DNA of 64,000 bases from Corynebacterium glyciniphilum AJ 3170 (GCF_000626675.1 NZ_CP006842.1:2294001-2358000); one strand, 5' to 3'; counted from the stretch's first letter, positions 27,023-36,942 are shown. Translations and numbers: made by a program. Notes: generated by a model from the letters alone, not told the origin.

Positions 27023-28336
27023 ATGAGGATCATCAAGCAGGGACAGCAGAAGACGTTCGCCGATACCACTCAGGCGAACATCGAGAAGGCCGTCGCAGAC
27101 GCTCTCCAGAACGTCCGTGACAACGGCGACGCGGCGGTCCGAGAGCTCTCCGAGAAGTTCGACGGCTGGACACCAGAGTCTTTCCGCCTCACCGACGAAC
27201 AGATTGCCGGCTACATCGCTGAACTGGACGAACAAACGCTCGAGGATCTGCACACCGTACAGAACAACGTGCACAGGTTCGCCGAAGCCCAGCTTGCGAC
27301 GATGCAGGACCTTGAGGTCGAAACCCAGCCGGGGGTCTTCCTCGGACATCGACACGTCCCTATCGCAGCCACCGGGGCATATATCCCCGGCGGTAGATAC
27401 CCGATGATGGCTTCTGCTCACATGACGATCATCACGGCGAAAGCTGCAGGGGTTCAACGAGTCGTGGCCTGCACCCCACCGATCCACGGCGAGGTGCCGG
27501 CCGCCACAGTTGCCGCCGCGCACTTTGCCGGAGCCGACGAGATCTACGTTCTCGGTGGGGTCCAGGCCATTGCCGCCATGGCGATCGGCACCCCCTCCAT
27601 TGAGCCGGTCAACATGATCGCCGGTCCAGGCAACGCCTTCGTCGCAGAAGCCAAGCGCCAGATGTTCGGTGAGATCGGTATCGATCTGTTCGCCGGTCCG
27701 ACTGAGGTGCTGATCGTCGCCGACGACACCGCCGATCCACTCACTGTCGCAGTCGATCTGCTCTCCCAGGCCGAACACGGCCCGGAGTCCCCGGCCGTGC
27801 TGGTCACCACCAGCGACCGCGTGGCCCGTCAAACGGTGGAAAATATCGAGAAGCTTCTACCGGGCATGCCGACCGGGGACACGGCCGGCCAGGCCTGGCG
27901 CGACTACGGCCAGATTATCGTGTGCGACGGGGAAGAAGAGATGTGGGAGGTGTCCAACGGATTCGCCTCCGAGCACGTCCAGATCTTCACAGCGGAGCCT
28001 AGGGACGCCCTCGATCGTATGCACGACTACGGTGCCCTGTTCCTCGGTGAAGGGACCTGTGTTGCCTACGGCGACAAGGTAATCGGCACCAACCATGTCC
28101 TGCCTACGCTTGGCGCTGCCCGCTACACCGGCGGACTCTGGGTCGGAAAATTCCTCAAGACCTGCACCTTCCAGGAGGTCCGTGATAACGACGCCTCCGG
28201 TGAGCTGGGCCGACTGTGCGGGCGGGCGGCGCGTGTGGAGAACTTCGACGGCCACGGTCGCTCCGGCGATCTCCGGGCAGCCAAGGCACTCGGCGACTCC
28301 TTCGACTGGCTGGAGAACGTCGATGTCCACGCGTGA
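27023..28336 (+). CDS. histidinol-dehydrogenase-like NAD-dependent dehydrogenase (paralogue 1)
   Basis: A 437-residue HisD-family protein. Seen: GAYIPGGRYP, ACTPPIHGEVP, YVLGGVQAIAAMA, MIAGPGNAFVAEAKRQ, DLLSQAEHGPES (zinc-binding Q and H), SEHVQIF (catalytic E-H pair), NHVLPT and a late histidine in ENFDGHGR. The full catalytic set is kept, so it is probably active. It lacks histidine-biosynthesis neighbours and is followed by an SDR and an aldolase, so a catabolic polyol or sulfonate dehydrogenase is more likely than HisD proper; HpsN, which oxidises dihydroxypropanesulfonate, is a known example of such recruitment. Ribosome site GAAAGG; overlaps the SDR by 14 bases. Confidence 0.85.
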   Translation: MRIIKQGQQKTFADTTQANIEKAVADALQNVRDNGDAAVRELSEKFDGWTPESFRLTDEQIAGYIAELDEQTLEDLHTVQNNVHRFAEAQLATMQDLEVETQPGVFLGHRHVPIAATGAYIPGGRYPMMASAHMTIITAKAAGVQRVVACTPPIHGEVPAATVAAAHFAGADEIYVLGGVQAIAAMAIGTPSIEPVNMIAGPGNAFVAEAKRQMFGEIGIDLFAGPTEVLIVADDTADPLTVAVDLLSQAEHGPESPAVLVTTSDRVARQTVENIEKLLPGMPTGDTAGQAWRDYGQIIVCDGEEEMWEVSNGFASEHVQIFTAEPRDALDRMHDYGALFLGEGTCVAYGDKVIGTNHVLPTLGAARYTGGLWVGKFLKTCTFQEVRDNDASGELGRLCGRAARVENFDGHGRSGDLRAAKALGDSFDWLENVDVHA

Positions 28337-29129
28337 CACCCCCGCAAATGCAGGTCAGGATGGCCGCCTCTACCCTGGCACCGCAGTGGTCACGGGCGGT
28401 GGAAGCGGACTGGGATTCCATATCGCCACCGCCCTACGGGCCGAAGGATATCCCGTGGTGATCACGGGTCGTAATCCTGAGAAACTGTCTGCGGCCGCCG
28501 ACGCACTCTCAGCGACCGCTGGACCTGAGATCCGCGGTATTGTCTGCGATGCTTCTGACCCTGACGAGGTGTCTGCACTTGTCGAGACACTCACTGACTC
28601 GACTGTCTCCGTCCTGGTCAACAACGCCGGTATCGGAGGACCGGTCACGCCCCTGGTGGATATCGACCCCGCCGAATGGGACGAGGTGATCGATATCAAT
28701 CTCCGGGGTGTGTTTCTCATGTGCCGCGCATTCGCTCCCGCGATGCAGAAGCGCGGAAACGGATTCATCCTCAATATCGCCTCCGTGACGGGCAAACGGC
28801 CCCTGGAGAATCGCACTCCCTACGCCGCCAGCAAAATGGCCGTGATCGGACTGACGACCACCCTCGCCTTCGAGTTGGGACGGCACGGCGTCATGGTCAA
28901 CAGTCTCTCCCCTGGACCGGTGGACTCCGAACGCATGGACCGGAACTTCGAACGCGAGGCTGCCCTGAGCGGGAAGAGTATCGAAGAGGTAGCCGACGCT
29001 TTCGTTTCGCGGTCCGCCCTCAACAGAATGGTCACGATGGAAGAAGTCGCCCGTGCCGCAGTTGCAGCGCTTTCCATCCCTGGCTTGACCGGCTCGGACA
29101 TCGACGTTTCCGGAGGAATGATCGCATGA
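28323..29129 (+). CDS. short-chain dehydrogenase/reductase
   Basis: A 268-residue classical SDR. The cofactor motif is TGGGSGLGFH, then the NNAGI motif, the serine of NIASVTG and the YAASKMA catalytic pair; the C-terminus ends DVSGGMIA as in 3-oxoacyl-reductase-like and polyol dehydrogenases. The start ATG at 28323 lies inside the end of the HisD-like gene and its own stop overlaps the aldolase start (ATGA), so all three are translated together. It probably oxidises or reduces a hydroxyl group in the same pathway. Confidence 0.88.
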   Translation: MSTRDTPANAGQDGRLYPGTAVVTGGGSGLGFHIATALRAEGYPVVITGRNPEKLSAAADALSATAGPEIRGIVCDASDPDEVSALVETLTDSTVSVLVNNAGIGGPVTPLVDIDPAEWDEVIDINLRGVFLMCRAFAPAMQKRGNGFILNIASVTGKRPLENRTPYAASKMAVIGLTTTLAFELGRHGVMVNSLSPGPVDSERMDRNFEREAALSGKSIEEVADAFVSRSALNRMVTMEEVARAAVAALSIPGLTGSDIDVSGGMIA

Positions 29130-29863
29130 AATTCGACAGGACCCTCAGAAAGCGCATCGCCGCCGGCGAGTCTGTCTCCGGTGTGCTCCTGCGCATACCC
29201 AATGAAGAACTCGTGGAGGTCGCCGCGTGCAGCGGCGTGGACTTCATCCTCCTCGACTGTGAACACGGTGCCGACGACGCCGTCGCGGTGCGGCAGCACA
29301 TCGCCGCGGCGGCGATATTCGGCGTCGAGACCCTGGTCCGCATCGGGTCGGGTGACCGTTCCCTCGTCCTGCGAGCCACCGATGCTGGCGCGTCCGGAAT
29401 CGTGGTCCCCCACGTCGACGACCAGGCCCAGGCCGTAGAAGCCGTCCAGTGGGCCCGCTACCGCCCGCTCGGCGACCGAGGCTTCGCTCTCTACAGCAGA
29501 GCCGCCCACTACGGCACCATTTCGGCATCTTCACATATCCGACGGACCGACGAAGCCATGCTTCTCTTCGCGATGATCGAATCACCCGTCGCCGCCTCCC
29601 GCAGCTCCGACATCCTTGGCGTCCCCGGTATTGACGGGTACATGATCGGCACCTCGGACCTCAACGCATCCACCGAACCTCAGGATTCTACGGTGGAGGA
29701 ATCCATCGGTCGCGTCACTGAGGCGGGTCGGCACCTCTCTTCGATACGGATGGACATCGTCAACTCCGCGGAACAGGCGGCGTCGGCGAAGGCGGACGGC
29801 GCCAGGATCGTCGTCTACAACACCACCGCACTGCTGGTGGACATGTTCGGCGCGCTACCCTGA
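29126..29863 (+). CDS. HpcH/HpaI-family class II aldolase
   Basis: A 245-residue protein of the HpcH/HpaI aldolase/citrate-lyase family. Seen: FILLDCEHGADD (catalytic region with the metal-proximal acid and histidine), VRIGSGDRSLVLRATDAGASGIVVPHV, and the IESPVAAS and YMIGTSDLNAS segments. These enzymes cleave 2-keto-3-deoxy acids to pyruvate or an analogue plus an aldehyde. It starts with an ATGA overlap and ends the three-gene operon; the LacI gene follows convergently after about 40 bases. A pathway polyol or acid to ketone to retro-aldol cleavage would use all three enzymes. Confidence 0.87.
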   Translation: MKFDRTLRKRIAAGESVSGVLLRIPNEELVEVAACSGVDFILLDCEHGADDAVAVRQHIAAAAIFGVETLVRIGSGDRSLVLRATDAGASGIVVPHVDDQAQAVEAVQWARYRPLGDRGFALYSRAAHYGTISASSHIRRTDEAMLLFAMIESPVAASRSSDILGVPGIDGYMIGTSDLNASTEPQDSTVEESIGRVTEAGRHLSSIRMDIVNSAEQAASAKADGARIVVYNTTALLVDMFGALP

Positions 29864-29903
29864 CCGGCTCTCCTCCCCGGACCACCTGTCACGGGTAGAC
29901 CCC

Positions 29904-30896
29904 TCAGGGACCGACGGGCAGGGAGGAGCGTGTGACGAAATAGCTCGTCACATACTGGGTGCGGTATTCCGCCTCCGGAGCTGCGATCCGGTCAAAGAGC
30001 AGGTCGACGGCCATCCGCACCAGGTCATTGAGATCGAACCCCACCGTCGACAGTGAGAAAACCGGCCACGCAGCTTCTGGGAGATCATCGAAGCCGACGA
30101 CGGCCACGTCGTCGGGAATCGACACCCCCGTCCTCACCGCTTCATTGACTGCTCCAATCGCCACCACATCATTACCGCAGACAATGACCTCCGGTGGGTC
30201 TTCCAATGCCATCAGTGTCCGGAATCCTCCACTCCCGCTGACGACGTCAAAATCGCCCTGCGTCCGGTAGGACGAAGGAACGACAATTCCATGCTCCCCC
30301 AGAAGGGCGAACAATTGCTCGGCGCGCTGAGTACCGGTTGTTGCATTGCCCGGCCCCAACACCGCCCCCACCTTCGAATAGCCGGCAGCGACAATCTTTT
30401 CCACCATTTCGGTGAGACCGACGGTGACATCAACTACGGCGGCGTCGGCCGGCACTGCCGGCGCTACTCGATTGAAATAGACGAAAGGGACCGAACGTTC
30501 CCGGAGTTTATAGGGCACCATCGAATCTGTCGTCGTCGTGGCCAGAATCACTCCGTCGAGACCGAGCGAGGATATTCGGGTAATCACCGCATCAACATCC
30601 CCGTCATCCGCGATCAGAACGACCTCATGCTGGCGCTCACTGACACGTGCCACCACCGGGCCAATCATCCGGTGATAGAACTCATTTGTCAGGTCAGTGA
30701 CCAGAAGACCAATCCTGCTTGTCCTGCCCGAAGACAGCGCCCGCCCCGCAGCACTGGGAACATACCCCAGTGTCCTCGCAGCATCCTCGACCTTGGCGCG
30801 CGTCTTTCCGGAAACCCGTGGGTCTCCCCGCATCGCCCTGGAGACTGTGGGCTGCGACACGCCCGCGAGCCGTGCCACATCAAAACTCGTCACCAT
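29904..30896 (-). CDS. LacI-family transcriptional regulator
   Basis: A 330-residue LacI/GalR protein. N-terminal helix-turn-helix: FDVARLAGVSQPTVSRAM; hinge: YVPSAAGRALSSG; periplasmic-binding-like core with IGLLVTDLTNEFYHRM, a VIVCGNDVVAIGA strand and VGFDDLP. It likely senses a sugar-like or small organic ligand and represses transcription. It is the last gene of the minus-strand block that carries the ABC importer, and it also faces the aldolase operon, so it may govern both. Confidence 0.92.
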   Translation of the reverse strand: MVTSFDVARLAGVSQPTVSRAMRGDPRVSGKTRAKVEDAARTLGYVPSAAGRALSSGRTSRIGLLVTDLTNEFYHRMIGPVVARVSERQHEVVLIADDGDVDAVITRISSLGLDGVILATTTTDSMVPYKLRERSVPFVYFNRVAPAVPADAAVVDVTVGLTEMVEKIVAAGYSKVGAVLGPGNATTGTQRAEQLFALLGEHGIVVPSSYRTQGDFDVVSGSGGFRTLMALEDPPEVIVCGNDVVAIGAVNEAVRTGVSIPDDVAVVGFDDLPEAAWPVFSLSTVGFDLNDLVRMAVDLLFDRIAAPEAEYRTQYVTSYFVTRSSLPVGP

Positions 30897-31021
30897 TGCA
30901 GTTCCTCATCATCTCGTCATCACACGGGTTCGGGGCGCCATCCAGTATTACCGTCCATCCGTCGGCGTCACTGAATATGGTGCCATCGTACCTGCACTGT
31001 ACTCATTGACGAGACGCGGAG

Positions 31022-32074
31022 TCACGCAAGACGTTGTTCATTGTCACCATCGAAGAAGAGCATCTTTTCCGGCTCGAAAGAGAAATAGACTTTCTCGCCG
31101 CGACGCGGAATTCTCCCCTTCTGACCACGCGCCACCAACGGGTAGCCGAGCGCCGTCGTACAGTACAGGTAGTCATCCGCACCGAGTTCCTCCACCATGT
31201 CCACCGTCGCCTCAATTCCGTGGTCGGCGATGGACAGGTGTTCAGGCCGGACGCCGACGGTGACGCTGTTGCCGGCGCTCGGAGGCACGGCAATCGGTTC
31301 TCCGCCAAGCAATACCTTCCCATTCTCGTCCACATCTCGGGTGAACAGATTCATTGACGGTGACCCGATAAATCCGGCGACGAACGAGTTCACCGGATTC
31401 TCGTAGAGCTCCGAGGGTGGGGCACACTGCTGTAGGACACCGTCACGGAGCACCGCCACACGGTCTCCCATTGTCATGGCCTCCACCTGGTCATGGGTGA
31501 CGTAGACCGTGGTGGTGGCCAACCGGCGCTGCAACCGCGCGATCTCAGTTCTGGTCTGCACCCGCAGCTTGGCATCAAGGTTCGACAACGGCTCATCCAT
31601 GAGGAAGACCTGCGGTGCCCGCACGATGGCACGTCCCATTGCGACCCGCTGACGTTGTCCGCCGGACAGCGCCTTCGGCTTACGGTCGAGAAACTTCGTC
31701 AGGTCCAGCATCCTCGCCGCCTCTTCGACCCGTTCCCGGATCTCGGCTTTGTTGACCTTCGCGATCTTCAGAGCGAATCCCATATTCTCCGCAACGGTCA
31801 TGTGCGGGTAGAGCGCATAGTTCTGGAAGACCATTGCTGCATCGCGGTCCTTCGGGGCGATGGTGGTGACGTCCTTGCCGCCGATGAGGATGCGACCGGA
31901 GGTCACCTCCTCCAGCCCCGCGAGCATGCGCAGAGTGGTGGATTTTCCGCAACCGGACGGGCCGACGAGGACGAGAAACTCACCGTCCTCGATCTCCAGG
32001 TTGATGTTGTCCACACTGGGCTGCTTGGCGCCCGGGTAGACAAGGGTGGCGTTTTCGTAGGTGATCGATGCCAT
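31022..32074 (-). CDS. ABC transporter ATPase, MalK/UgpC-like
   Basis: A 350-residue carbohydrate-type (CUT1) ATPase. Walker [12 protein letters not shown]-loop [12 protein letters not shown], signature [14 protein letters not shown], Walker [14 protein letters not shown]-loop YVTHDQ. The C-terminal OB-type regulatory domain (about 240-350) has VGVRPEHL. It would energise the two permeases at 36016-37807, from which it is separated by four enzyme genes. Such an ATPase may also serve other importers. Start ATG at 32074 has GAGGAAAC upstream. Confidence 0.93.
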   Translation of the reverse strand: MASITYENATLVYPGAKQPSVDNINLEIEDGEFLVLVGPSGCGKSTTLRMLAGLEEVTSGRILIGGKDVTTIAPKDRDAAMVFQNYALYPHMTVAENMGFALKIAKVNKAEIRERVEEAARMLDLTKFLDRKPKALSGGQRQRVAMGRAIVRAPQVFLMDEPLSNLDAKLRVQTRTEIARLQRRLATTTVYVTHDQVEAMTMGDRVAVLRDGVLQQCAPPSELYENPVNSFVAGFIGSPSMNLFTRDVDENGKVLLGGEPIAVPPSAGNSVTVGVRPEHLSIADHGIEATVDMVEELGADDYLYCTTALGYPLVARGQKGRIPRRGEKVYFSFEPEKMLFFDGDNEQRLA

Positions 32075-32098
32075 GATGTTTCCTCGCTTGTGTGTTAC

Positions 32099-32980
32099 TT
32101 AGGGTTGTTCGTCGGCGCGCACCGGGTAGAGGTCCGGCCGTCGGTCTGTCAGTGCATGATTGTGGTCGCTCAGCCGACGGTCTCCGACGTTCCCGAGATC
32201 TGCGACCAGAAGAGCCGGTCGCGCAGGCCGGACGATATGCGGCCCCGCCAACGGAACACCGTCATGACCGACGATAATGCTTCCACCAGTGAATTCCTCT
32301 CCCCGTTCATGCCCGCACCGGTCCGCGACAGCGATCGGTATGCGGTAGTCGGCCGCGTGTGCGACCACCTTGTGCACCTCGATGGGCCAGCCGCCGGGAA
32401 GTGCACCCTCCGGGCCGGTGCGCAGAGGCCAGTTCACCGGGGCTGCGAGCACATCGGCCTGCTCTTCTGCGGCTGCCCTGACCATTTCGGGGAACTCGAT
32501 GTCGTAGCAGACCGCGGTAGCGACTCGCCCGATCGACGTCTCCACGACCAACGTGGCCCGCTCGCCCGCCGTGAAGTACCGGTGTTCGGCGTCCCACAGG
32601 TGTGCTTTCCGGAACACACCGACGGTGTCCCCGGCATCAACAACCACCGACGCGGAGTAGAGCTTCCCGTCTGTCCCTCGTTCTGCGAGACCGGCGACGA
32701 TGACGACGCCGTGGTCGGTGGAAAGCCTGGAGAGCAGGGTGGTCCATGGTCCAGGGACGAGTTCCGCCAGGCTCCATGCTTCGTCGGTATCGGCGAAGTG
32801 GTACCCGGAGTTGACCATTTCCGGTAGCACAATCAGTGCAGCCCCAGCCTGCGCCGCCGCGCTGACGGCCTCGGACACCGCCGAGTACGCCATGCGCGGG
32901 TGCTCGACGTCCACCGGGACCTGTGCGCACGCCACCCGAAGCACCGGGTCCACCACGTCCACCACGTCCACCGTGTTCAC
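32099..32980 (-). CDS. nitrilase-superfamily carbon-nitrogen hydrolase
   Basis: A 293-residue cytosolic protein with the nitrilase catalytic triad: E54 (VLPEM), K125 (FRKAHLW) and C158 (AVCYDIEFPE). The pattern fits the aliphatic-amidase/N-carbamoylase/omega-amidase branches. It hydrolyses a C-N bond; the substrate is unknown. The first residues are encoded by a tandem GTGGACGTG repeat (VDVVDVVDP) that may be recent slippage; a later in-frame start is possible. It sits 9 bases after the bicupin gene. Confidence 0.88.
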   Translation of the reverse strand: MNTVDVVDVVDPVLRVACAQVPVDVEHPRMAYSAVSEAVSAAAQAGAALIVLPEMVNSGYHFADTDEAWSLAELVPGPWTTLLSRLSTDHGVVIVAGLAERGTDGKLYSASVVVDAGDTVGVFRKAHLWDAEHRYFTAGERATLVVETSIGRVATAVCYDIEFPEMVRAAAEEQADVLAAPVNWPLRTGPEGALPGGWPIEVHKVVAHAADYRIPIAVADRCGHERGEEFTGGSIIVGHDGVPLAGPHIVRPARPALLVADLGNVGDRRLSDHNHALTDRRPDLYPVRADEQP

Positions 32981-32989
32981 TTCAACCCG

Positions 32990-34180
32990 CTACCGCAGTC
33001 CGATACTGGCAAGCACCGCTGCCGGAGCCACATAATGGTTCGGGTCCAGGGCAGCGCCAGCATCCGCTGCCGCCTGCTCGACCTCGGTGTGCCAGTCGAT
33101 CTCGACACGCTGGTCCCCTGCCGTGACCACGAAGAGGTCCGCCTCATCTGCTGCCGCGGAATCTCCCGTACCGTCCGGCAGGGCAGTGCAGCGGAAAGCA
33201 CGCCAGACTCCCGCCGGAATCGAGAGAGTGTCTCGCTCGCCGAGGCTGACGACTGTCTCCTCCGCACCGTCGTTGAGCACGACGTCCCATGTTCCGGATT
33301 TGACCGTGATCGTCTCTGCGACACCGACACGGTGGCGGAGCATTCCCTCCCCGACCGGAGCGCTGAGCCAGGCGGCGCAGAAGGAGTGCGGTTCGGTCAG
33401 CGACGGTACCTGACGGCGGTCCTCACTCAGCCCGTAGCCGATAACCGTCGCAAACCTGCCGCGTCCGCCGGGGAGCACGGAGCACAGGAATGCGTGGTCG
33501 GAATAGCGCCGGTCCTCCCTGGTGACCACCCGTGTCCGGAACTCCTCCGGTGTGAACACATCGAGGTCGTCCAGGTACGTCTGGTCGAGCGGGGTAATCC
33601 GTTCATCCTCCGACGGAGCTGTTTCACCGATCGTCGTGTCCACCAGCTGGTTCTCACGGGTGAGGTAGAGGCCGAAACCCTCGGCATCCTGCAGGACCTT
33701 GGGACCCCAGATGATTCCGCCGGTGTCGTCGCGTCCCAGCACCGTGTAGAGAATGCCGTCATCGGGTCCGATATTGGTGAAACCACGGAAGATCCAGGTG
33801 GGCACGGAAATCACGTCGCCATCCTCGGAGATGTAGTTGCCCTGTTCGCCGTCCGGTCCCCACCGGAGACGGAAACGTCCACCGAGGTTGAGGAACACCT
33901 CGGCGGTGAAATGCAGATGGAGGTTGTTCGACACGTCCGCGGGCATCCCAGCAGCACCAAGCTGGTAGCCATGCGGTGTCGCGAGATTGACGAACTGGTT
34001 CGAACTCTGAGACACGCCGGGGCCGACGAAGGAGTAGTTGTCCTTGCGGTCGGAGCCGGGCGTCTTACAGTCGATGAAGGCCGCCTTGCATGGCACCCAG
34101 TGGGTGAACCGGATGAGGCGGGCGTCGAGATCCTCCGGGGTCATGGTGGTGGAGGCGGTTGTACTGGTCGGGGTTGACAT
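32990..34180 (-). CDS. bicupin protein, possible dioxygenase
   Basis: A 396-residue protein with two cupin barrels. The first (about 75-150) has histidines and acid in NLHLHFTAEVFL and a later VPTWIFRGF strand; the second (about 285-355) has MLRHRVGVAETITVKSG and LSIPAGVWRAFRC. The first barrel keeps the metal-binding pattern; the second looks less complete. Bicupins include ring-cleaving dioxygenases, oxalate decarboxylases and isomerases. I cannot choose among them. GAAAGGA upstream supports the ATG at 34180. It lies in the middle of the ABC/HisD-like block. Confidence 0.72.
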   Translation of the reverse strand: MSTPTSTTASTTMTPEDLDARLIRFTHWVPCKAAFIDCKTPGSDRKDNYSFVGPGVSQSSNQFVNLATPHGYQLGAAGMPADVSNNLHLHFTAEVFLNLGGRFRLRWGPDGEQGNYISEDGDVISVPTWIFRGFTNIGPDDGILYTVLGRDDTGGIIWGPKVLQDAEGFGLYLTRENQLVDTTIGETAPSEDERITPLDQTYLDDLDVFTPEEFRTRVVTREDRRYSDHAFLCSVLPGGRGRFATVIGYGLSEDRRQVPSLTEPHSFCAAWLSAPVGEGMLRHRVGVAETITVKSGTWDVVLNDGAEETVVSLGERDTLSIPAGVWRAFRCTALPDGTGDSAAADEADLFVVTAGDQRVEIDWHTEVEQAAADAGAALDPNHYVAPAAVLASIGLR

Positions 34181-34266
34181 GTGCGATCCTTTCGGGTCAG
34201 GGGTTCCTGTGGTCAGTCAGTCGTCGGAACGCAGTCGTGGGGGCTGCTGTAGTCGGGAGGGGTTCG

Positions 34267-35265
34267 TCAGTAGAGGTTGTCGAAGCGGAACTCCTCCTCT
34301 CCCCGGCCTGCGTTGATCTGCGCGAGCACGCCCACCCAGTCGAAAATGCGGACTTCACGCACGATTCGACCCTCGTGGATCTGGAACTGGGAAGCGCCGA
34401 GGATGTCGACCTTCTCTCCGGTCAGCGGGCCGAAGAGCTGGGCACCGGTGTAGTGCCCGCTGAGCTTCCACGACACCGCGACGCGGAGGCCGCCGTACCG
34501 GGTCTCCTCATTGGTCTGGATGTCCCGGACCTCGACGGTGCAGTCCGGGAAGGCGCTGACCAGTTCAAGGAGATTCTCCTGGTAGGCCTTGGGTCGGACG
34601 ACCGTCTTATCACCGACGGTGTTGAGGATGACGTCCCGGTCAAAATACTCATCCATCTTGGCGAGGTTTCTCCGCGACCACACGTGGTGGATCATGTCGA
34701 CGACCATCTGGCATGCCTCGGGATGGTTATTCTCCCGCGGGCCGGAGTCGCCCTCCACCAACGGGTTCTCGGGCGCAGGCCCGGTCAGCGACCCGGAGTA
34801 GCCGACATAGGGCAGGCGTGCAGCAGCTTCGGCGGGATCGGTCCCCAACTGCAGGCACTGAGCCAGAGAATCGCGCACGACCCACTCCTCCACCATGCGT
34901 CCCTCGCGGTACAGGCAGTTGGCGATGGTGCGGCTACGCACAATGCGCTGCCCTTCCGGCGACGCAACGTGGTCGATACCGAGGACGAGGTGGGAGCTGA
35001 GAAATGCATCGTCACCCCGTTCCTCCCAGACAACGTCCTCTGCCAGACCGATGTGATCAGGGACGGCGGCGATACGCATCGTCGTGCCCTGAACGACCTG
35101 CTCCACCCCGACAGCGGTGCCACCGGGACCGTGGACGATCGAGTCGGCCTCGTAATTGTCGTAGATGTGCTCGATGTCGCGCTGGACCCAGATCCGATCG
35201 GTGACTTCCCGGATGAACTCATCAGGGTCGGAGTAGGGCTCGTAGGCGATCTTCTTGAGTGTCAT
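34267..35265 (-). CDS. tandem SnoaL-like domain protein
   Basis: A 332-residue protein with two SnoaL/NTF2 folds, about 15-145 and 185-315. Repeated features are the helix followed by IYDNYEADSIVHG in the first copy and MDEYFDRDVILNT in the second, and the REGRMVEEWVV and HEGRIVREVRI strands. Family members are ester cyclases, hydratases or isomerases. The start at 35265 overlaps the hydrolase stop (ATGA); an ATG at 35277 is possible. The exact reaction is unknown; the domain pair suggests two half-sites or one active and one structural copy. Confidence 0.75.
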   Translation of the reverse strand: MTLKKIAYEPYSDPDEFIREVTDRIWVQRDIEHIYDNYEADSIVHGPGGTAVGVEQVVQGTTMRIAAVPDHIGLAEDVVWEERGDDAFLSSHLVLGIDHVASPEGQRIVRSRTIANCLYREGRMVEEWVVRDSLAQCLQLGTDPAEAAARLPYVGYSGSLTGPAPENPLVEGDSGPRENNHPEACQMVVDMIHHVWSRRNLAKMDEYFDRDVILNTVGDKTVVRPKAYQENLLELVSAFPDCTVEVRDIQTNEETRYGGLRVAVSWKLSGHYTGAQLFGPLTGEKVDILGASQFQIHEGRIVREVRIFDWVGVLAQINAGRGEEEFRFDNLY

Positions 35266-36008
35266 GGTGTAGTGCATGTCCTTTCGATGGTTGTTCGTGA
35301 GAGTTGGAGCAGGATGTCGATTGCCGAGGTGACGGCGTCGGGCACCTCGACGGGGATCAGGTGACCGACACCGTCGAGAACGGTGAGCTCGACCGCCGTA
35401 TCGTCCGGCAGCGTGTCCCGGATCTCCTCGTGGTTGGCCACCGGACACAACGCGTCCCGGTCGCCAGCGAGGATCACGGTTGGTATGCGACACCGGCGGA
35501 GCCCGGGACGGGCATCGGTCCTGGTCTGCTGGAGCCTCAGCTGACTGACGAGGGTGTCGGCCGTGAGGTCTCCTGCGCTGTCCGTCACCATGACCGACCA
35601 GTCGTCGACGGTCGGATCCGAGAGGAGCAGGGACAGGATCGACTCCTGGTACTCGCGCGGCCCCGTGCCGCCAGAGCGGTAGCCGGTGCCGGTGAGTCCT
35701 TCGATCGTGGCCTCCCACCCCTCGAGTTGTTCTTGGGTCGGTGACCTCGCATTCGTGGCCATAAGCATCAGCCCGGCCACTCTCTCCGGCGCTCGGGCCG
35801 CCACGTGCATCGCAACGATGCCGCCAAGGCTGAGCCCACCAAGAATGAACCTGGGCGGAAGCTCGGCAAGGAGGCGTCCGATTACCGCTTCCATGGAATC
35901 GTCCTGCGGTGTCACCAGGATCGTTCCCGCGGGCAGATCGCACCGGGACCACATCCTGGGAGACAGGTTCATTCCGGCGATGAGCACGACCGGGGTGTCG
36001 GTGATCAT
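35262..36008 (-). CDS. alpha/beta-fold hydrolase
   Basis: A 248-residue hydrolase. The nucleophile elbow is GGLSLGG with S60; the acid lies in AGDRDALCP and the histidine in GVGHLIPVE. Length and layout fit ester or lactone hydrolases and carbon-carbon hydrolases. It is preceded by the ABC permease gene after 7 bases and overlaps the SnoaL gene, so it is part of the same transcript. Substrate unknown. Confidence 0.87.
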   Translation of the reverse strand: MITDTPVVLIAGMNLSPRMWSRCDLPAGTILVTPQDDSMEAVIGRLLAELPPRFILGGLSLGGIVAMHVAARAPERVAGLMLMATNARSPTQEQLEGWEATIEGLTGTGYRSGGTGPREYQESILSLLLSDPTVDDWSVMVTDSAGDLTADTLVSQLRLQQTRTDARPGLRRCRIPTVILAGDRDALCPVANHEEIRDTLPDDTAVELTVLDGVGHLIPVEVPDAVTSAIDILLQLSRTTIERTCTTP

Positions 36009-36015
36009 GGTGCCA

Positions 36016-36942
36016 TCACCCCTTCACCGACCCGGCCGACAGGCCGGCAACCAGGTACTTCTGCGCGAGGAATGCGATGGCGACCACGGGCAGGGTCAGC
36101 AGGATCGTCGCCGCACCTGCCTGCTGCAGCATCGGCAGGGTCTGTCCCAGCTGGGTGGCGATGAACACCGGCACGGTCTTGGAGTCGACGTCGGTCAGGA
36201 TGATCGCGGCGAAATACTCCTGGAAGGCGAAGAGGAACATGAAGATCCCGGCAGTGAGAATGCCCGGTCCCATGATGGGGATGAGCACCCGCCTGAGGGT
36301 CTGGAACCTGTTGCAGCCGTCCATCAACGCGGCCTCGTCAAGTTCCTTCGGTATCTCGGCGAAGAAGTTGCGCAACAACCAGATGCTGAAGGGCTGGTTG
36401 ATGGCGATCAGTGCGGCCGAAATCGCCCAGATCGAGTCGTAGATGCCGATACTCTTGGTGAGTTCGTACAGCGGGAGAACGACTGCCGGTCGGGGCAGCG
36501 CGCGGAAGATCAGGGCGGTGATCAGGAGCACCACCGACACCCACCCGGGGAAGCGGGACAGGGCGTAGGCCGCCGGAATGCCGATGACCAGAGCGACGAC
36601 GGTGGAGATCACCGCGACGATGGTGGTGTTGATGAGGTACTTGTAGAAGTCGGTCCCCTGCCACAGGGACTGGAACGCCTGCATCGTCGGCTCGTAGATG
36701 AACTTCGGCGGGTTGGCGAACGCAATGTTCAGCGGTTTCGTCACCGACAAGAGCGTCCACAGGAACGGTGCCAGGCAGACCAGACAGACCGCCAGCATCA
36801 CCAGGCCGATGACGACGACGCGCCATCCGCTGGTCTCACCCTTGTCCAGGAACTTCCGGCGCTTCTTCGGGACGGGGCCGGAGGAGTCGGCGTCGGTGAT
36901 TGTGGGATTGTGTCTCGGATCTGGGGTCACGATGTCAGTCAC
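36016..36942 (-). CDS. ABC transporter permease, MalG-like
   Basis: A 308-residue membrane protein with a 35-residue cytosolic N-terminus and six predicted membrane segments. The EAA loop is in EIPKELDEAALMDGCNRFQTLRRVLIPIMGPG, typical of CUT1 sugar permeases. Start is GTG at 36942, overlapping the upstream permease by 8 bases. It pairs with the permease at 36935-37807. Confidence 0.93.
   Translation of the reverse strand: MTDIVTPDPRHNPTITDADSSGPVPKKRRKFLDKGETSGWRVVVIGLVMLAVCLVCLAPFLWTLLSVTKPLNIAFANPPKFIYEPTMQAFQSLWQGTDFYKYLINTTIVAVISTVVALVIGIPAAYALSRFPGWVSVVLLITALIFRALPRPAVVLPLYELTKSIGIYDSIWAISAALIAINQPFSIWLLRNFFAEIPKELDEAALMDGCNRFQTLRRVLIPIMGPGILTAGIFMFLFAFQEYFAAIILTDVDSKTVPVFIATQLGQTLPMLQQAGAATILLTLPVVAIAFLAQKYLVAGLSAGSVKG

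Noticed and set aside
27023..28336. True histidine-biosynthesis hisD
   Set aside because: No his genes around it, and it is co-translated with an SDR and an aldolase; a catabolic paralogue is more likely.
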